Shown: in pieces, positions 36,143 through 45,345 of the stretch
Numbering within the stretch: position 1 is the first letter of the stretch
Layout: each line of letters starts with the position of its first letter
From: Candidatus Acidulodesulfobacterium acidiphilum
Lineage (GTDB): Bacteria; SZUA-79; Acidulodesulfobacterales; Acidulodesulfobacteraceae
Assembly (NCBI GenBank): GCA_008534395.1
Contig: SHMQ01000012.1
Span: 3,824 to 67,823, forward strand
Length of the DNA: 64,000 nt
Direction of reading: 5' to 3'
Made by a program: the position numbers and the translations under genes
The notes under the pieces: model-generated
What the model saw: the letters and a program-made list of their open reading frames with translations, nothing else
Told to the model about the DNA's origin: nothing
Database searches by the model: none

Positions 36143-38410
36143 ATGAGTATTTCAAACGAAAACCTTGTAACGGTTAATCCCTCCAACGATTTCAGCGCCT
36201 TAAACAATATAATAGAGCTTTTTAGGAATAATATAAATACTCTTGACGACGTAAGCATAGAAGAAATTCATACCGAAAAGTTCAAACTGCTCAAAAAGGC
36301 TTATACATTTTCCAAAAAAATGCATCAGGGGCAAAAAAGAGTGTCCGGCGAGCCTTACCTTACCCATCCGATCGAAGTTGCCGCTATAGTTGCGGGTTTA
36401 AGGATGGATTGTGCTTCCGTAGTTTCCGCTCTTTTGCACGATACCGTAGAAGATACTTTAACGACGATAGAAGATATCAAATCCGAATTCGGCGAAGAAG
36501 TCGCTTTTATAGTCGACGGATTGACTAAGTTGGGCAAACTGAACTTTAAAACCTCTGAAGAACTTGAAGCCGAAAATATCAGAAAAATGATAGTCGCAAT
36601 GGCTAAGGATATAAGGGTTATAGTTATAAAATTAGCCGACAGGCTTCATAATTTGCGAACCCTGGAAGTTCTTTCGAGAGAAAAACAGATTAAAATAGCG
36701 CAGGAAACCTTAGATATTTATGCACCTTTAGCTAACAGACTTGGAATATTTTTTATAAAAAGCGAACTGGAAGACCTTTCTCTTAAATATTTAAATCCAC
36801 AGGCATACAAAGATTTATCTTTCAAAATAAATAAAAAAAAGACGGAAAGAGAGAAGTATATAGAAAAAGTTACGGATATTCTTAAGGAATATTTAGAAAA
36901 ACATAATTTAAAAGCTGAAATATACGGAAGGCCAAAGCATTTTTACAGCATTTACAAAAAGATGATGGAACAGCACGTCAGCTTTGAGGATATTTATGAT
37001 TTACTGGCGCTTAGAATCATAGTGGATAACGAAACCGAGTGCTATGAATCGCTGGGCATAGTTCACTCAATCTGGAAACCTATTTCCGGAAGGATTAAGG
37101 ATTATATCGCCATGCCTAAGGCAAATCTATACCGCTCATTACATACGACGGTAATAGGTCCGGAAGGTATGAGGGTGGAAATTCAAATCAGGACTAAAGA
37201 GATGCATTTTATAGACGAGTTCGGCATAGCTGCACATTGGAAATATAAAGAAAACATAAAAGAAGTTGAAAAAGAAGACATAGAGCAGTTTAACTGGTTA
37301 AGACAGCTTGTGGAATATCAAAGAGATATGAAAGATCCGCATGAATTTTTGGACAGCGTAAAAATAGATCTTTTTCAGGAAGAAGTTTATGTTTTTACGC
37401 CGAAAGGAAAAGTTATAGCGTTGCCGAAAGATTCTACGCCCATAGATTTTGCTTACTACATACATACCGAAATAGGCGACAAAACTACCGGAGCTATAGT
37501 AAACGGCGTTATGGTGCCTCTTAAATATAAACTTTCAAACGGCGATATAGTAGAAATTTTAACGAAAGAAGGACATCATCCTTCAAACGACTGGTTAAAA
37601 TATGCAAAGTCTTCAAAAGCCATATCTAAAATAAGAAATTACGTCAGGCAGGAGGATAGAGAATTAAGTATTGCCGCCGGCAAAGAAAATTTAGAAAAGG
37701 AATTTAAAAAATTAGAAAATAAATCCTTAGACTTTAAGGAATTATTATTTTTAACGATGCAGAAACTTTCGTTAAAAACTGAAGAAGAACTGTTTGCAGC
37801 CATAGGTTATGGCAAATATTCCCCTCAATATATATTTTCTTTAGCCATACCAAATTATAAAAAGACGGACAAATTATCTTTAATTACAAAAACGACCGGA
37901 AACGTAATTAATAAAATTATTCAAAAAATTAAGCCAAGTTCGACTAGCAACGATGCTGTAGTTTCTTCGCTGGGAGACGGCCTTCTTTATAAGCTTGCCG
38001 GATGCTGCCGTCCTATACCTGGGGATGATATAGTAGGATTTATTTCAAGGGGCAGGGGAGTTATAGTTCATAAAACAGACTGCAGAAATATAATAGGAAT
38101 AGACGAAAGCAGGCTTATAAGCGTTAATTGGAAAGAAACTTCCAAAAATAAATCAAATTTATCCAAAGCAGAGTTGTTTGAAACAAAAATAAGGATTATA
38201 ACCGACGATAAAAAAGGCGTTTTAGCCAATATAGCATCTTTGATATCTGCCAGAGAGGCTAATATATCAAAAGCGCAGGTCAGAACTCTTATAGACGGAA
38301 GAGCGGTTCATTTGTTCGATATCGAAGTGAGAGACAACAAACAGGCGGAATCTATTATTGACGGTATTAAATCTATTAAAGGAGTAATAAAGGTCAACAG
38401 GGTAACTTAA
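36143..38410 (+). CDS. spoT: Bifunctional (p)ppGpp synthetase/hydrolase (RelA/SpoT, Rel)
   Basis: Controls the stringent response. Domains in order: HD hydrolase with HPIEVAAIVAGL and the intact HDTVED (99-104), so hydrolysis is likely; synthetase with YDLLALRIIV, MPKANLYRSLHTTVIGP and the VEIQIRTKEMH motif; TGS (EVYVFTPKGKVIALPKDSTPIDFAYYIHTEIGD); a Cys-rich conserved segment (KLAGCCRPIPGDDIVGFISRGRGVIVHKTDC); and a C-terminal ACT domain. Length 755 is typical. The gene lies 20 bp after rpoZ. Confidence 0.96.
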   Translation: MSISNENLVTVNPSNDFSALNNIIELFRNNINTLDDVSIEEIHTEKFKLLKKAYTFSKKMHQGQKRVSGEPYLTHPIEVAAIVAGLRMDCASVVSALLHDTVEDTLTTIEDIKSEFGEEVAFIVDGLTKLGKLNFKTSEELEAENIRKMIVAMAKDIRVIVIKLADRLHNLRTLEVLSREKQIKIAQETLDIYAPLANRLGIFFIKSELEDLSLKYLNPQAYKDLSFKINKKKTEREKYIEKVTDILKEYLEKHNLKAEIYGRPKHFYSIYKKMMEQHVSFEDIYDLLALRIIVDNETECYESLGIVHSIWKPISGRIKDYIAMPKANLYRSLHTTVIGPEGMRVEIQIRTKEMHFIDEFGIAAHWKYKENIKEVEKEDIEQFNWLRQLVEYQRDMKDPHEFLDSVKIDLFQEEVYVFTPKGKVIALPKDSTPIDFAYYIHTEIGDKTTGAIVNGVMVPLKYKLSNGDIVEILTKEGHHPSNDWLKYAKSSKAISKIRNYVRQEDRELSIAAGKENLEKEFKKLENKSLDFKELLFLTMQKLSLKTEEELFAAIGYGKYSPQYIFSLAIPNYKKTDKLSLITKTTGNVINKIIQKIKPSSTSNDAVVSSLGDGLLYKLAGCCRPIPGDDIVGFISRGRGVIVHKTDCRNIIGIDESRLISVNWKETSKNKSNLSKAELFETKIRIITDDKKGVLANIASLISAREANISKAQVRTLIDGRAVHLFDIEVRDNKQAESIIDGIKSIKGVIKVNRVT

Positions 38411-38500
38411 AAATTATAAAGCATTAAATAACGGTAGCGTTATTATTCTTTATTTTCTAAAAATAAATACATGTATAAATGAAAGCGAAAGACTGCTAAG

Positions 38501-38544
38501 CGGGAGAGATATTAACCCAGGCTAAAAAAATATATTCTCTCCCG
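38501..38544. terminator. Hairpin between convergent genes, probable bidirectional terminator
   Basis: CGGGAGAGATAT (38501-38512) pairs with ATATTCTCTCCCG (38532-38544) with one bulged base, around a 19-base loop containing CCCAGG. It lies between the relA/spoT stop and the end of the minus-strand DUF2892 gene. T-runs are weak, so it may be a processing or structured-RNA element instead. A smaller hairpin (AATAACG/CGTTATT, 38427-38444) precedes it. Confidence 0.5.
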
Positions 38545-38560
38545 TTTGCGCGTAATTATT

Positions 38561-38773
38561 TTACTTTTGGCAATTTTTACACGTGTTTATTCCAAGCAGC
38601 GTATATAATGCGCAAAATCCGGTAATTCCAGTAATTAAAGCTATTAAACCGACTATTATAAGTATAATTCCCAATACTTCTGCGCCCTTAAGCGCTAATG
38701 CGCCGACGACTATTAAAACTATTCCTATAATAACTCTTATTATCCTGTCGGTGCCGCTTTCATTCGTTTTCAT
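38561..38773 (-). CDS. Small DUF2892 (YgaP-like) membrane protein
   Basis: A 70-residue protein with two helices (RIIRVIIGIVLIVVGALAL and LGIILIIVGLIALITGITGF) and the conserved C-terminal Cys stretch CALYTLLGINTCKNCQK. This is the DUF2892 family, often linked to rhodaneses. The start at 38773 is chosen over an ATG at 38791, because the intervening G-rich run (GAGGGGGGG) is a good ribosome site for it. No rhodanese gene adjoins, so the role is unknown. Confidence 0.82.
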   Translation of the reverse strand: MKTNESGTDRIIRVIIGIVLIVVGALALKGAEVLGIILIIVGLIALITGITGFCALYTLLGINTCKNCQK

Positions 38774-39091
38774 TGATAAACCCCCCCTCATTGATTTAAA
38801 AAAAATTAATTTAATTTAAAAATTAAATATAAATATATGAATAATCATATCTATTAATTAGTGTATCATATTTTTTAAAAAAAGCAATTAGTTATAAAGC
38901 GTTATTTATAAGGCGGTTAGTTTAGCGGCATGCCTATAATGAATTTTAAGATATACAATCAATGTAATAACCGCAATATTAATAAGGATTTTTTAGAGTT
39001 TATTATTGACTAAAGGCATTAAAAGTTATAGTATATCAGCTGATTAGTCCGTTTGTTAATTAAAATAATCGTTAAATAATAAAAAAATTAA
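38774..39091. other. Gene-free divergent gap
   Basis: About 318 bases of AT-rich sequence between the DUF2892 gene and the radical SAM gene. Apart from the DUF2892 ribosome site at its left edge, I see no open frame, RNA gene or repeat. Promoters for both directions are expected here, but no clear consensus stands out. Confidence 0.5.
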
Positions 39092-41263
39092 ATGACGAAA
39101 AAGATAAAAAATAAAATTGCTTTTTATGTAGATTATGAAAGTTTTAATTCCAAAGAAGCCCCGCCTATACTCTTTTTTATTTCTTTTTTGAGAAATAAAG
39201 GTTACAAAGTAGATTTTTTTGCGTCGGAAAAAATGCTTCTTGAAGCATTTAAAAATACCGCAAACAAAAATAATCCAATAACGCAACAATCAGCTATGCA
39301 TTATGATGTGTGCCTTCTTTCTTTAATGAGTTCCGATAAATTAAGAAAAATACTCCAGACGGCTATTAAAGTTAAAGAATACAGTCCTTTTACCGTTAAC
39401 GTTCTCGGAGGAACCGGAGTTTACGGCTATTATAAAGATATTATAGAAGCAGAAGGCATAGATGTTACAATAGAAGGCGACGCCGAAAAAATTCTTCCCG
39501 CAGTGCTAGAAGGTATTGCCAATGTATTGAATCAAAATAACGTTTTGGTTTTAAATAACAACGGAGATTATAAGGCGGAAGACCTTAATTCGTTAATTTT
39601 CCAAAATTATCCGGAAAAATTAACATCCGGAATAACACAGCAGGAAGCATATTATTGCACTCCCGAACATATGGGACTGTTGTTTAAACGAAAGGGACGC
39701 TATCTTTCTCCTATAGCAAAAATACCGGAAAATATTTTTTTCGAAAGAATACTTTCGGGATATACGATAAAGTGTCCTATTTCAAATACCGCAATAAAAT
39801 TAAACAATGGGAAAATCAGATTTTTTGAAAAAATAGATGCTTCACATGAAGACTTTGATATATTTTATTCAAATTATAAAAATATAATGACTAAGGAAGA
39901 ATTTACGAATACCATACCGCCTTTTCCTACGGAAACCGAAATCAATGCTGAATATACGGATTATCCTTGGGATATATACGACGATTTTAAGTTTGAATCC
40001 GTAGGTTTATATGCCCAAAGAGGCTGCAACTGGGGAAAATGCACCTACTGTTCTATAGTTAATTATAAATACAGAAAATTAAGCACGAAGTTCCTTTTAA
40101 AAATTATAAAAGAAGCGAGCAGTCATAATGTTTACGGTTTTAGTTTCGACGACGATCTTTTTGTTCAGAATAAAATATGGCTTAATGAATTTTTAGACGG
40201 TATTATCGCCGGAAAGTTCAATGAAAAATTCAGTTTTACGGCTATGTTTAAAGTAGAGCATATTACGGACGAAGACATTTTAAATAAGCTAAAACAGGCT
40301 AATTTTACCAAAATTCAAATAGGCGTAGAAAGTTTTTTGCCAGAAAAGATTTCATATTTTTCAAAAACAAAAAAAGACAAAGAACGGTCATATATCGATA
40401 AAGCTAAAAAAATTATAGATTATTGCGCATCTATAAAAATTATTCCTTCGTCCTTTATTATTTTGACGCTACCGGATAAAAATTTTAGTTTATTTGATAT
40501 AGTTTCCGAAATGGGAGAAATTATAGACATTATAATAAATGTTTACGACAGGCATGAAGTCGTTCCCATTTTCTTGTTTAACGACTTTATAAACGCATAT
40601 CCGAATGCTCCTTTATTAAATCGAAACGCTTATTCTAAATTTATAATTCCTCTTTGCGGCGAAATAAAAAGAGTTAAAAACGAAGAAGGCGTTAATGCAG
40701 ATATGCTGAATTTAAAAACTATAGAAGTACCTTATCTTTATAAATTTGAAAACTTAAAAATTGCTCATTTTATTGATTTACTTATAAAAAATAAAAATAT
40801 AAACGGCAATCTGAATAATGAAAAAGAAAAATATAGTAAATCTAGTAAATCGAGCAAAATAAAAACTGGTGACGAAACGGGCGAAAAAGAGATGTTTGCA
40901 AATATAGACAATATTCTTAATTCTCTGAGCGCCGCTTTCGATTTATACGGAACACCCGAATTTTTGTTATACGATATTATAGACGGTTTAATTGCGGCGT
41001 ACGACGGAAACGACGATATAGTAAAAAAAATTATAACGGAATATTTTAACGTAAACGATATAAATAAATTTAAAAATTATGTAGCTTCCGGTAAAATAGA
41101 CCGCAATAAGGCTATAGATATTTTCAGCTCTATAATAACCGGCTTTGACGAACTAAAAGCACGGCAAGAAGAAAAAAAGCTTAAAGGTAAATCTATAACA
41201 GGCGTTTTAAATGAAAGGATAAGCGCATTTATAAAGCAATATTATAATAATTTGCAATTATAA
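39092..41263 (+). CDS. B12-binding-type radical SAM protein, function unknown
   Basis: A 723-residue enzyme with an N-terminal region resembling a cobalamin-binding Rossmann domain (about 10-145; NVLGGTGVYGYYKDIIEAEGIDVTIEGDAEKI). A radical SAM core starts at YAQRGCNWGKCTYC, where Cys312, 317 and 320 form a CX4CX2C cluster site, one residue longer than the classic spacing but seen in some B12 families. GFSFDDDLFVQ and IQIGVESFLPEKI are later core strands. The usual B12 Asp-x-His is not obvious. A Ser/Lys-rich insertion lies near residue 575. It stands alone, so no pathway is implied; methyltransferase or peptide-tailoring roles are possible. Confidence 0.75.
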   Translation: MTKKIKNKIAFYVDYESFNSKEAPPILFFISFLRNKGYKVDFFASEKMLLEAFKNTANKNNPITQQSAMHYDVCLLSLMSSDKLRKILQTAIKVKEYSPFTVNVLGGTGVYGYYKDIIEAEGIDVTIEGDAEKILPAVLEGIANVLNQNNVLVLNNNGDYKAEDLNSLIFQNYPEKLTSGITQQEAYYCTPEHMGLLFKRKGRYLSPIAKIPENIFFERILSGYTIKCPISNTAIKLNNGKIRFFEKIDASHEDFDIFYSNYKNIMTKEEFTNTIPPFPTETEINAEYTDYPWDIYDDFKFESVGLYAQRGCNWGKCTYCSIVNYKYRKLSTKFLLKIIKEASSHNVYGFSFDDDLFVQNKIWLNEFLDGIIAGKFNEKFSFTAMFKVEHITDEDILNKLKQANFTKIQIGVESFLPEKISYFSKTKKDKERSYIDKAKKIIDYCASIKIIPSSFIILTLPDKNFSLFDIVSEMGEIIDIIINVYDRHEVVPIFLFNDFINAYPNAPLLNRNAYSKFIIPLCGEIKRVKNEEGVNADMLNLKTIEVPYLYKFENLKIAHFIDLLIKNKNINGNLNNEKEKYSKSSKSSKIKTGDETGEKEMFANIDNILNSLSAAFDLYGTPEFLLYDIIDGLIAAYDGNDDIVKKIITEYFNVNDINKFKNYVASGKIDRNKAIDIFSSIITGFDELKARQEEKKLKGKSITGVLNERISAFIKQYYNNLQL

Positions 41264-41412
41264 TATTGCTTTAATCCGCCGCAATAAATTTTTATCTGCA
41301 TAAAAACTGCATACGTTTGTAATGCGAAAGCCGAAATATGAAATATAAATTTTTAAATCAGTTTTATAGCATCCAGCCGTGATTTAAAGTAATATATTGT
41401 GCTATTGCCGCT

Positions 41413-42315
41413 TTATTTATCCTTATTTTTATTCGCAAGCATTTGCAGAGCTTTAAGATAGCTTGCTTTAAGCCTGTTGAACGATTTAGCCAGCAAACCT
41501 ATTTCGTCGTTCCCTTTTACTTCAAAATTTTCGTTAGACTTTCCCATTGAAATATCCTCGGCTAATTTAGTCATTTCATGAATAGGTTTAATTATAGCTT
41601 TATTGATAAAAAACAGCGCTACGATGAATGCCAAGAATGGAAGAATAAATATTGCCAATACTATTATCAAAGAACTTCTAAAAGCTACTTTATCCATATA
41701 TTTTGTAGGAACTAATACGCTTAACGAACCGACGATTTGCCCCGGTTTCCAATGCCAGCCGTGCGTACCGCCGTATTTTTTAACAATAGCTTGGGTAATA
41801 GGGGATTTGTTTTCGGGATTGCCGTGACAGATCATGCATCCATTTTTTGCGACTACAGGTTTCATAACGTAAAAATATGAACGTCCGTTAAAAATATGAT
41901 AGCCGCTTAATGATTTAATATCGGGATTGTTTTTAAATTTTTGTATAATTTTTTGTTGAAACGGGTTTGCTTTATTGTTTAAATTTAACGGGTTTAAAGT
42001 AGGTTCGGAATATATGTAATGAGGAAGAAATTTTTTAATAAGTTTTGCAACGCCAAGCGCTACAAATGTAGCAGATTCGGCCTGCATAACAAATTTGGGG
42101 GTGGCTTTCATGACGGCAGGCCTTAATTCGTTAGAAGTATAATCTCTTGTCGATTTTTCGGCATACAGAACCATAGCCGCTTCATGCGTGAGTTCGTTTT
42201 TTTTGAATTTTTGAATATAATAAAAAGAAACGGCGGCAACTAAAAGGTTAGCGCCGAAACCGATAATTATCATAATTACCGCAAATTTCGTTTTTAAAGA
42301 CGCATTTTTGAACAT
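41413..42315 (-). CDS. Membrane sensor with haem-binding DUF3365 domain and HAMP, no output domain
   Basis: A 300-residue protein with TM1 (about 10-34), a periplasmic DUF3365/Tll0287-like domain containing one c-type haem motif C160-M-I-C-H164, TM2 (about 213-240), and a HAMP domain (IIKPIHEMTKLAEDISMGKS, then DEIGLLAKSFNRLKASYLKAL). It ends right after HAMP, with no kinase, cyclase or chemoreceptor signalling domain. It may pass a redox or gas signal to a partner, or be a truncated receptor. It is divergent from the zinc-ribbon gene. Confidence 0.82.
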   Translation of the reverse strand: MFKNASLKTKFAVIMIIIGFGANLLVAAVSFYYIQKFKKNELTHEAAMVLYAEKSTRDYTSNELRPAVMKATPKFVMQAESATFVALGVAKLIKKFLPHYIYSEPTLNPLNLNNKANPFQQKIIQKFKNNPDIKSLSGYHIFNGRSYFYVMKPVVAKNGCMICHGNPENKSPITQAIVKKYGGTHGWHWKPGQIVGSLSVLVPTKYMDKVAFRSSLIIVLAIFILPFLAFIVALFFINKAIIKPIHEMTKLAEDISMGKSNENFEVKGNDEIGLLAKSFNRLKASYLKALQMLANKNKDK

Positions 42316-42660
42316 TTCTACCCCCTTATTTAAGCAATATTTACATTATATTTCAATTTCGCTAAAATATATATTATATTATAAATTTTATCATAAAAAT
42401 ATATTACTAAAGTTAATTTGATTTTATAATATATTAAATTTTATTTCAATAAAAAAAAGATATAATTAATCGGTTTATATTTTTATGCAATAACTTTAAT
42501 ATATTAATATAAAGATATTTATTAAATTCGATAAAAAAATATTATAATTATATAATCGTCTATTATTATATATAAAGCTACGCCGAATAAATTTTTGAAG
42601 TAAATTGATAAAATAATATTCAAAAATAAATCATAAACAATATTAACGGGAGGCCTATTA
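42316..42660. other. AT-rich divergent intergenic gap
   Basis: About 345 bases, nearly all A and T, between the haem sensor and the zinc-ribbon gene. It contains many TATAAT-like words, so promoters cannot be picked reliably. A good ribosome site for the right-hand gene (GGGAGG) lies at its end. No RNA gene or ordered repeat is visible. Confidence 0.5.
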
Positions 42661-42957
42661 ATGGAAGTAGCTAAATTGTTTTTTGAGTGCGAAAAATGCG
42701 GACAGCCGTTTGATTTAGCAATAAACAGGGGAGATTTTAAGAAGATAATAACGGAAAACATAGAATCGTCCAAGGAATATACGCATGAATTTAAAAGAAA
42801 GTTTTATTGTTGCGGTAAAAGTATAGAGATAAGAATAAGTATAAGGCGTAATAATTTTAACGAATACGAAACGCACGAGGTGTATCATAAGGGTTTGAGA
42901 AATTTTAGAGTCGGCGATAATTTTGACTCGATAATAAAAGAGGTAGGTTCCAACTAA
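42661..42957 (+). CDS. Small Cys-motif (putative zinc-binding) protein
   Basis: A 98-residue protein of unknown function with CEKCG (Cys10 and Cys13) and FYCCGKS (Cys50 and Cys51), which could hold one zinc ion. The remainder is charged and probably alpha/beta. A GGGAGG ribosome site precedes the ATG. The next small gene follows after 52 bp on the same strand, so the two may be co-expressed. I do not recognise a family. Confidence 0.6.
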   Translation: MEVAKLFFECEKCGQPFDLAINRGDFKKIITENIESSKEYTHEFKRKFYCCGKSIEIRISIRRNNFNEYETHEVYHKGLRNFRVGDNFDSIIKEVGSN

Positions 42958-43009
42958 ATTTTCGCGGCAATATATATAAAAAATAATTTAAAAAAGGGAC
43001 GGTCAATAA

Positions 43010-43279
43010 ATGGAAAATGACATGATTAAAGAAAAAATAGAATTAGAAAAAGAAAAAAACGATTTAGAAAAACAAGTCGCAGCAATTATCGATAAAAAAG
43101 GAAATGGATTTTTCGATAAATACAAGAAAGAAATCGAACTTGATATAGAGCTTGCAATCAAAAAATTTGCTTACGAAAAAATAGAAAAAAAGGAAAAAGA
43201 AAACGATTTAGACAACATTAAAACCGATATTTTATCATTGAAAGTATTATTAGATTATACCGGCAGGGATGACTCATAA
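43010..43279 (+). CDS. Small charged coiled-coil protein
   Basis: An 89-residue protein made almost entirely of Lys, Glu, Asp and Ile with heptad-like spacing (EKIELEKEKNDLEKQVAAIIDKKG), so a coiled coil is likely. No known domain is recognised. A GGGACGG region lies before the ATG. It sits between the Cys-motif gene and the tRNA-Val promoter, outside the island. Confidence 0.55.
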   Translation: MENDMIKEKIELEKEKNDLEKQVAAIIDKKGNGFFDKYKKEIELDIELAIKKFAYEKIEKKEKENDLDNIKTDILSLKVLLDYTGRDDS

Positions 43280-43388
43280 ATACCGGTTTTATGTTTATGC
43301 TAACCGGCTGACGTCCAAGGTAAATATTTTACGAGTTAATTATTTTTATTTAAAAATCAACTTGTATAGAAATGGTTAAAAATCTTTA

Positions 43389-43418
43389 TTGACAAAATAA
43401 AAGGATTAATAGTAATAT
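43389..43418 (+). promoter_or_regulatory. Promoter of tRNA-Val
   Basis: TTGACA (43389-43394) and TAATAT (43413-43418) are 18 bases apart, placing a start about 20 bases before the tRNA. This is a close match to a sigma-70-type promoter. Confidence 0.65.
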
Positions 43419-43443
43419 ATATTAGTTTTATTTCCAAATTTTT

Positions 43444-43522
<79 letters not shown>

Positions 43523-43668
43523 TAAACCGCAATAAATAAGCCTTTCCAGACTCCCTTAATAAATTTTATATTGATTATATTTTGCACAAATTTTATAATT
43601 TTTATAGAATTTTTGTCCCAAATTTGTCCCAAATTTTTTAAAAGAATTTACAAGCAAGGAGAACGAAA

Positions 43669-44790
43669 ATGTCCGGAAACATAAGGCTTAGAGGTAAATT
43701 TTACCATTACGACTTTATGATAGACGGCAAACGTTATAAAGGTTCTACCAAAACAAGCGACAAAAAGCTTGCCGAGCATATAGCGGATACGATTAAAGCG
43801 GATTTGCTCAGGAAAAAGCACGACTTGCCGACTACGGTAGATTATATTTTTGAAGACTTGTGGAAAATATATTTAGATTCGCAGGCAACAGCGTTAACCA
43901 CTCAAAAAGTAAAAAGATGGATATCTAAACATTTTTTACCTGTTTTTAAGAATAAGAAAATTGCTGAAATCAATAACGACCAAATAGAAAATTATAGATT
44001 AAAAAGGCGACTTGAGATATTATCTATGCCTAAAAATATCGGCAAAAAAGAATCCGAAGTTTCATTTGCATATCTAAATAAAGAGATTTTAATTCTTTCA
44101 AATTTCTTTAACTTCTGTATCAAGAAAGGCTATATCGATAAGAACCCTTGCGTCGGCATTAAAAAACTAAACGAATTATCCCGCCTTAAAACATTATCCG
44201 ACGAAGACATAGGGAAGCTCATTAACGGAGCTACGAATAAGCTTACAAAAGATTTAATATCTTTTTTGATATATACGGGTTGCCGCAAAGGCGAAGCTCT
44301 AAATCTTAAATGGGACGACGTGGACTTAAAGAACGGAGTTATTGCAATTAAGGCGACGAAGACCAGATACGACAGGCGTATCCCTATTTCCGCCCCATTG
44401 GAAGCCGTTTTAACCGGCATTGAAAGAAATCAAGACTGTCCATACGTATTTAATCGAAACGGAGTAAAATTGACGGATTTTAAACGTTCCTTTCATACCG
44501 CCTGCCGCAATGCCGGATTAAAAGATTTGCATATCCACGACTTAAGGCACGTATTTGCAAGCGCTCTTACCATGAGCGACGTATCACTTTATAAGACGGG
44601 AATACTCTTGGGACACCGGACGCCTAACATGACCCAGAGATACGCCCATTTAAAGCCCGAAGAGTTAAAAAAAGAGATAGAAAAGGCGTTCGGCAAGAAA
44701 AATGAAGATAAAGAGGAAGAAATCAAACGAGAAGAATACGAAAAAGCTTTGGAGATTATAAGGAAATACGAAAAAAGCGGCGGTAAATAA
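43669..44790 (+). CDS. int: Tyrosine site-specific integrase
   Basis: Integrates and excises the island at tRNA-Val. An N-terminal AP2-like arm-binding region (FYHYDFMIDGKRYKGSTKTSDK) and a SAM-like core-binding domain precede the catalytic domain. The catalytic residues are all visible: Arg206 in TGCRKGEALNLKW, Lys near 231, His290/Arg293 in HIHDLRHVFA, His316 in LLGHRTPNMTQ and nucleophile Tyr325 in RYAHL. A charged tail follows. Length 373 is typical of tRNA-targeting integrases. An AAGGAG ribosome site is nine bases upstream. The intact residue set implies activity. Confidence 0.95.
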   Translation: MSGNIRLRGKFYHYDFMIDGKRYKGSTKTSDKKLAEHIADTIKADLLRKKHDLPTTVDYIFEDLWKIYLDSQATALTTQKVKRWISKHFLPVFKNKKIAEINNDQIENYRLKRRLEILSMPKNIGKKESEVSFAYLNKEILILSNFFNFCIKKGYIDKNPCVGIKKLNELSRLKTLSDEDIGKLINGATNKLTKDLISFLIYTGCRKGEALNLKWDDVDLKNGVIAIKATKTRYDRRIPISAPLEAVLTGIERNQDCPYVFNRNGVKLTDFKRSFHTACRNAGLKDLHIHDLRHVFASALTMSDVSLYKTGILLGHRTPNMTQRYAHLKPEELKKEIEKAFGKKNEDKEEEIKREEYEKALEIIRKYEKSGGK

Positions 44791-44825
44791 TTACGCCTAT
44801 AGTCTTCATTTCGGTCGTAGAATTT

Positions 44826-44883
44826 GTAACAAATTATGTTACGCCGTAACGTATTGCTTTACGTTAGTAACATAATTTGTTAC
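44826..44883. repeat. Nested palindromes downstream of the integrase
   Basis: GTAACAAATTATGTTAC (44826-44842) and its exact complement (44867-44883) enclose a second perfect pair, TAACGTA (44847-44853) and TACGTTA (44860-44866). Each outer arm is itself a dyad, GTAAC-7 bases-GTTAC. Further ACGTA words follow to about 44925. It may be an operator cluster, a recombination or transfer site, or a terminator for the integrase; there is no T-run, so a binding site is favoured. Confidence 0.7.
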
Positions 44884-44957
44884 ATTCGCAACGTATTTTT
44901 TTACGGTATTACGTCGAGAAAGCGGTTGACGACGTGCGGAATAAAAAATAAAGCTGA

Positions 44958-45101
44958 TTACCGCATATGGTAGTTATATAATTTTTCGGCAAATTCATCC
45001 AATATTTTATTTTTTGCCGCTTCTATTTCAGGAATAAAATCATCCTCTATCATTTTTTTAAGATTTATAACCGACCTCCTTTCTAATTCTAATTTGCGCA
45101 T
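44958..45101 (-). CDS. Possible small helical protein, with a stopped upstream in-frame segment
   Basis: A 47-codon frame (MRKLELERRSVINLKKMIED onward, ending HMR) with helical, charged character. In the same frame upstream, an ATG at 45188 with a strong AAGGGGG ribosome site starts 13 codons that end in TAA (45147-45149), after which the frame is open again into this one. So this may be an intact short gene, or a 75-residue gene broken by a nonsense change. The rest of the gap 44791-45345 holds only the palindromes and AT-rich sequence. No homology is recognised. Confidence 0.35.
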   Translation of the reverse strand: MRKLELERRSVINLKKMIEDDFIPEIEAAKNKILDEFAEKLYNYHMR

Positions 45102-45345
45102 TTCTTCCGATGTCTTCTTTCCTTTCCCGACCAGATAAACCAGAAATTATATTTCCGCCTCCGCAAAAATTAATTCCGCAATAAACATCGATATAACCCC
45201 CTTAAAATAAATTAATACCGATTATATCAAAAAAATATTACTGGATTATGATGGTTTTGTTATAAAACGGTTAAATTTATATTACAAATGCGTTACAAAT
45301 TGCCGCTAAATCCATAAAATAGAGGATTTTGACTTTTTTATTATA

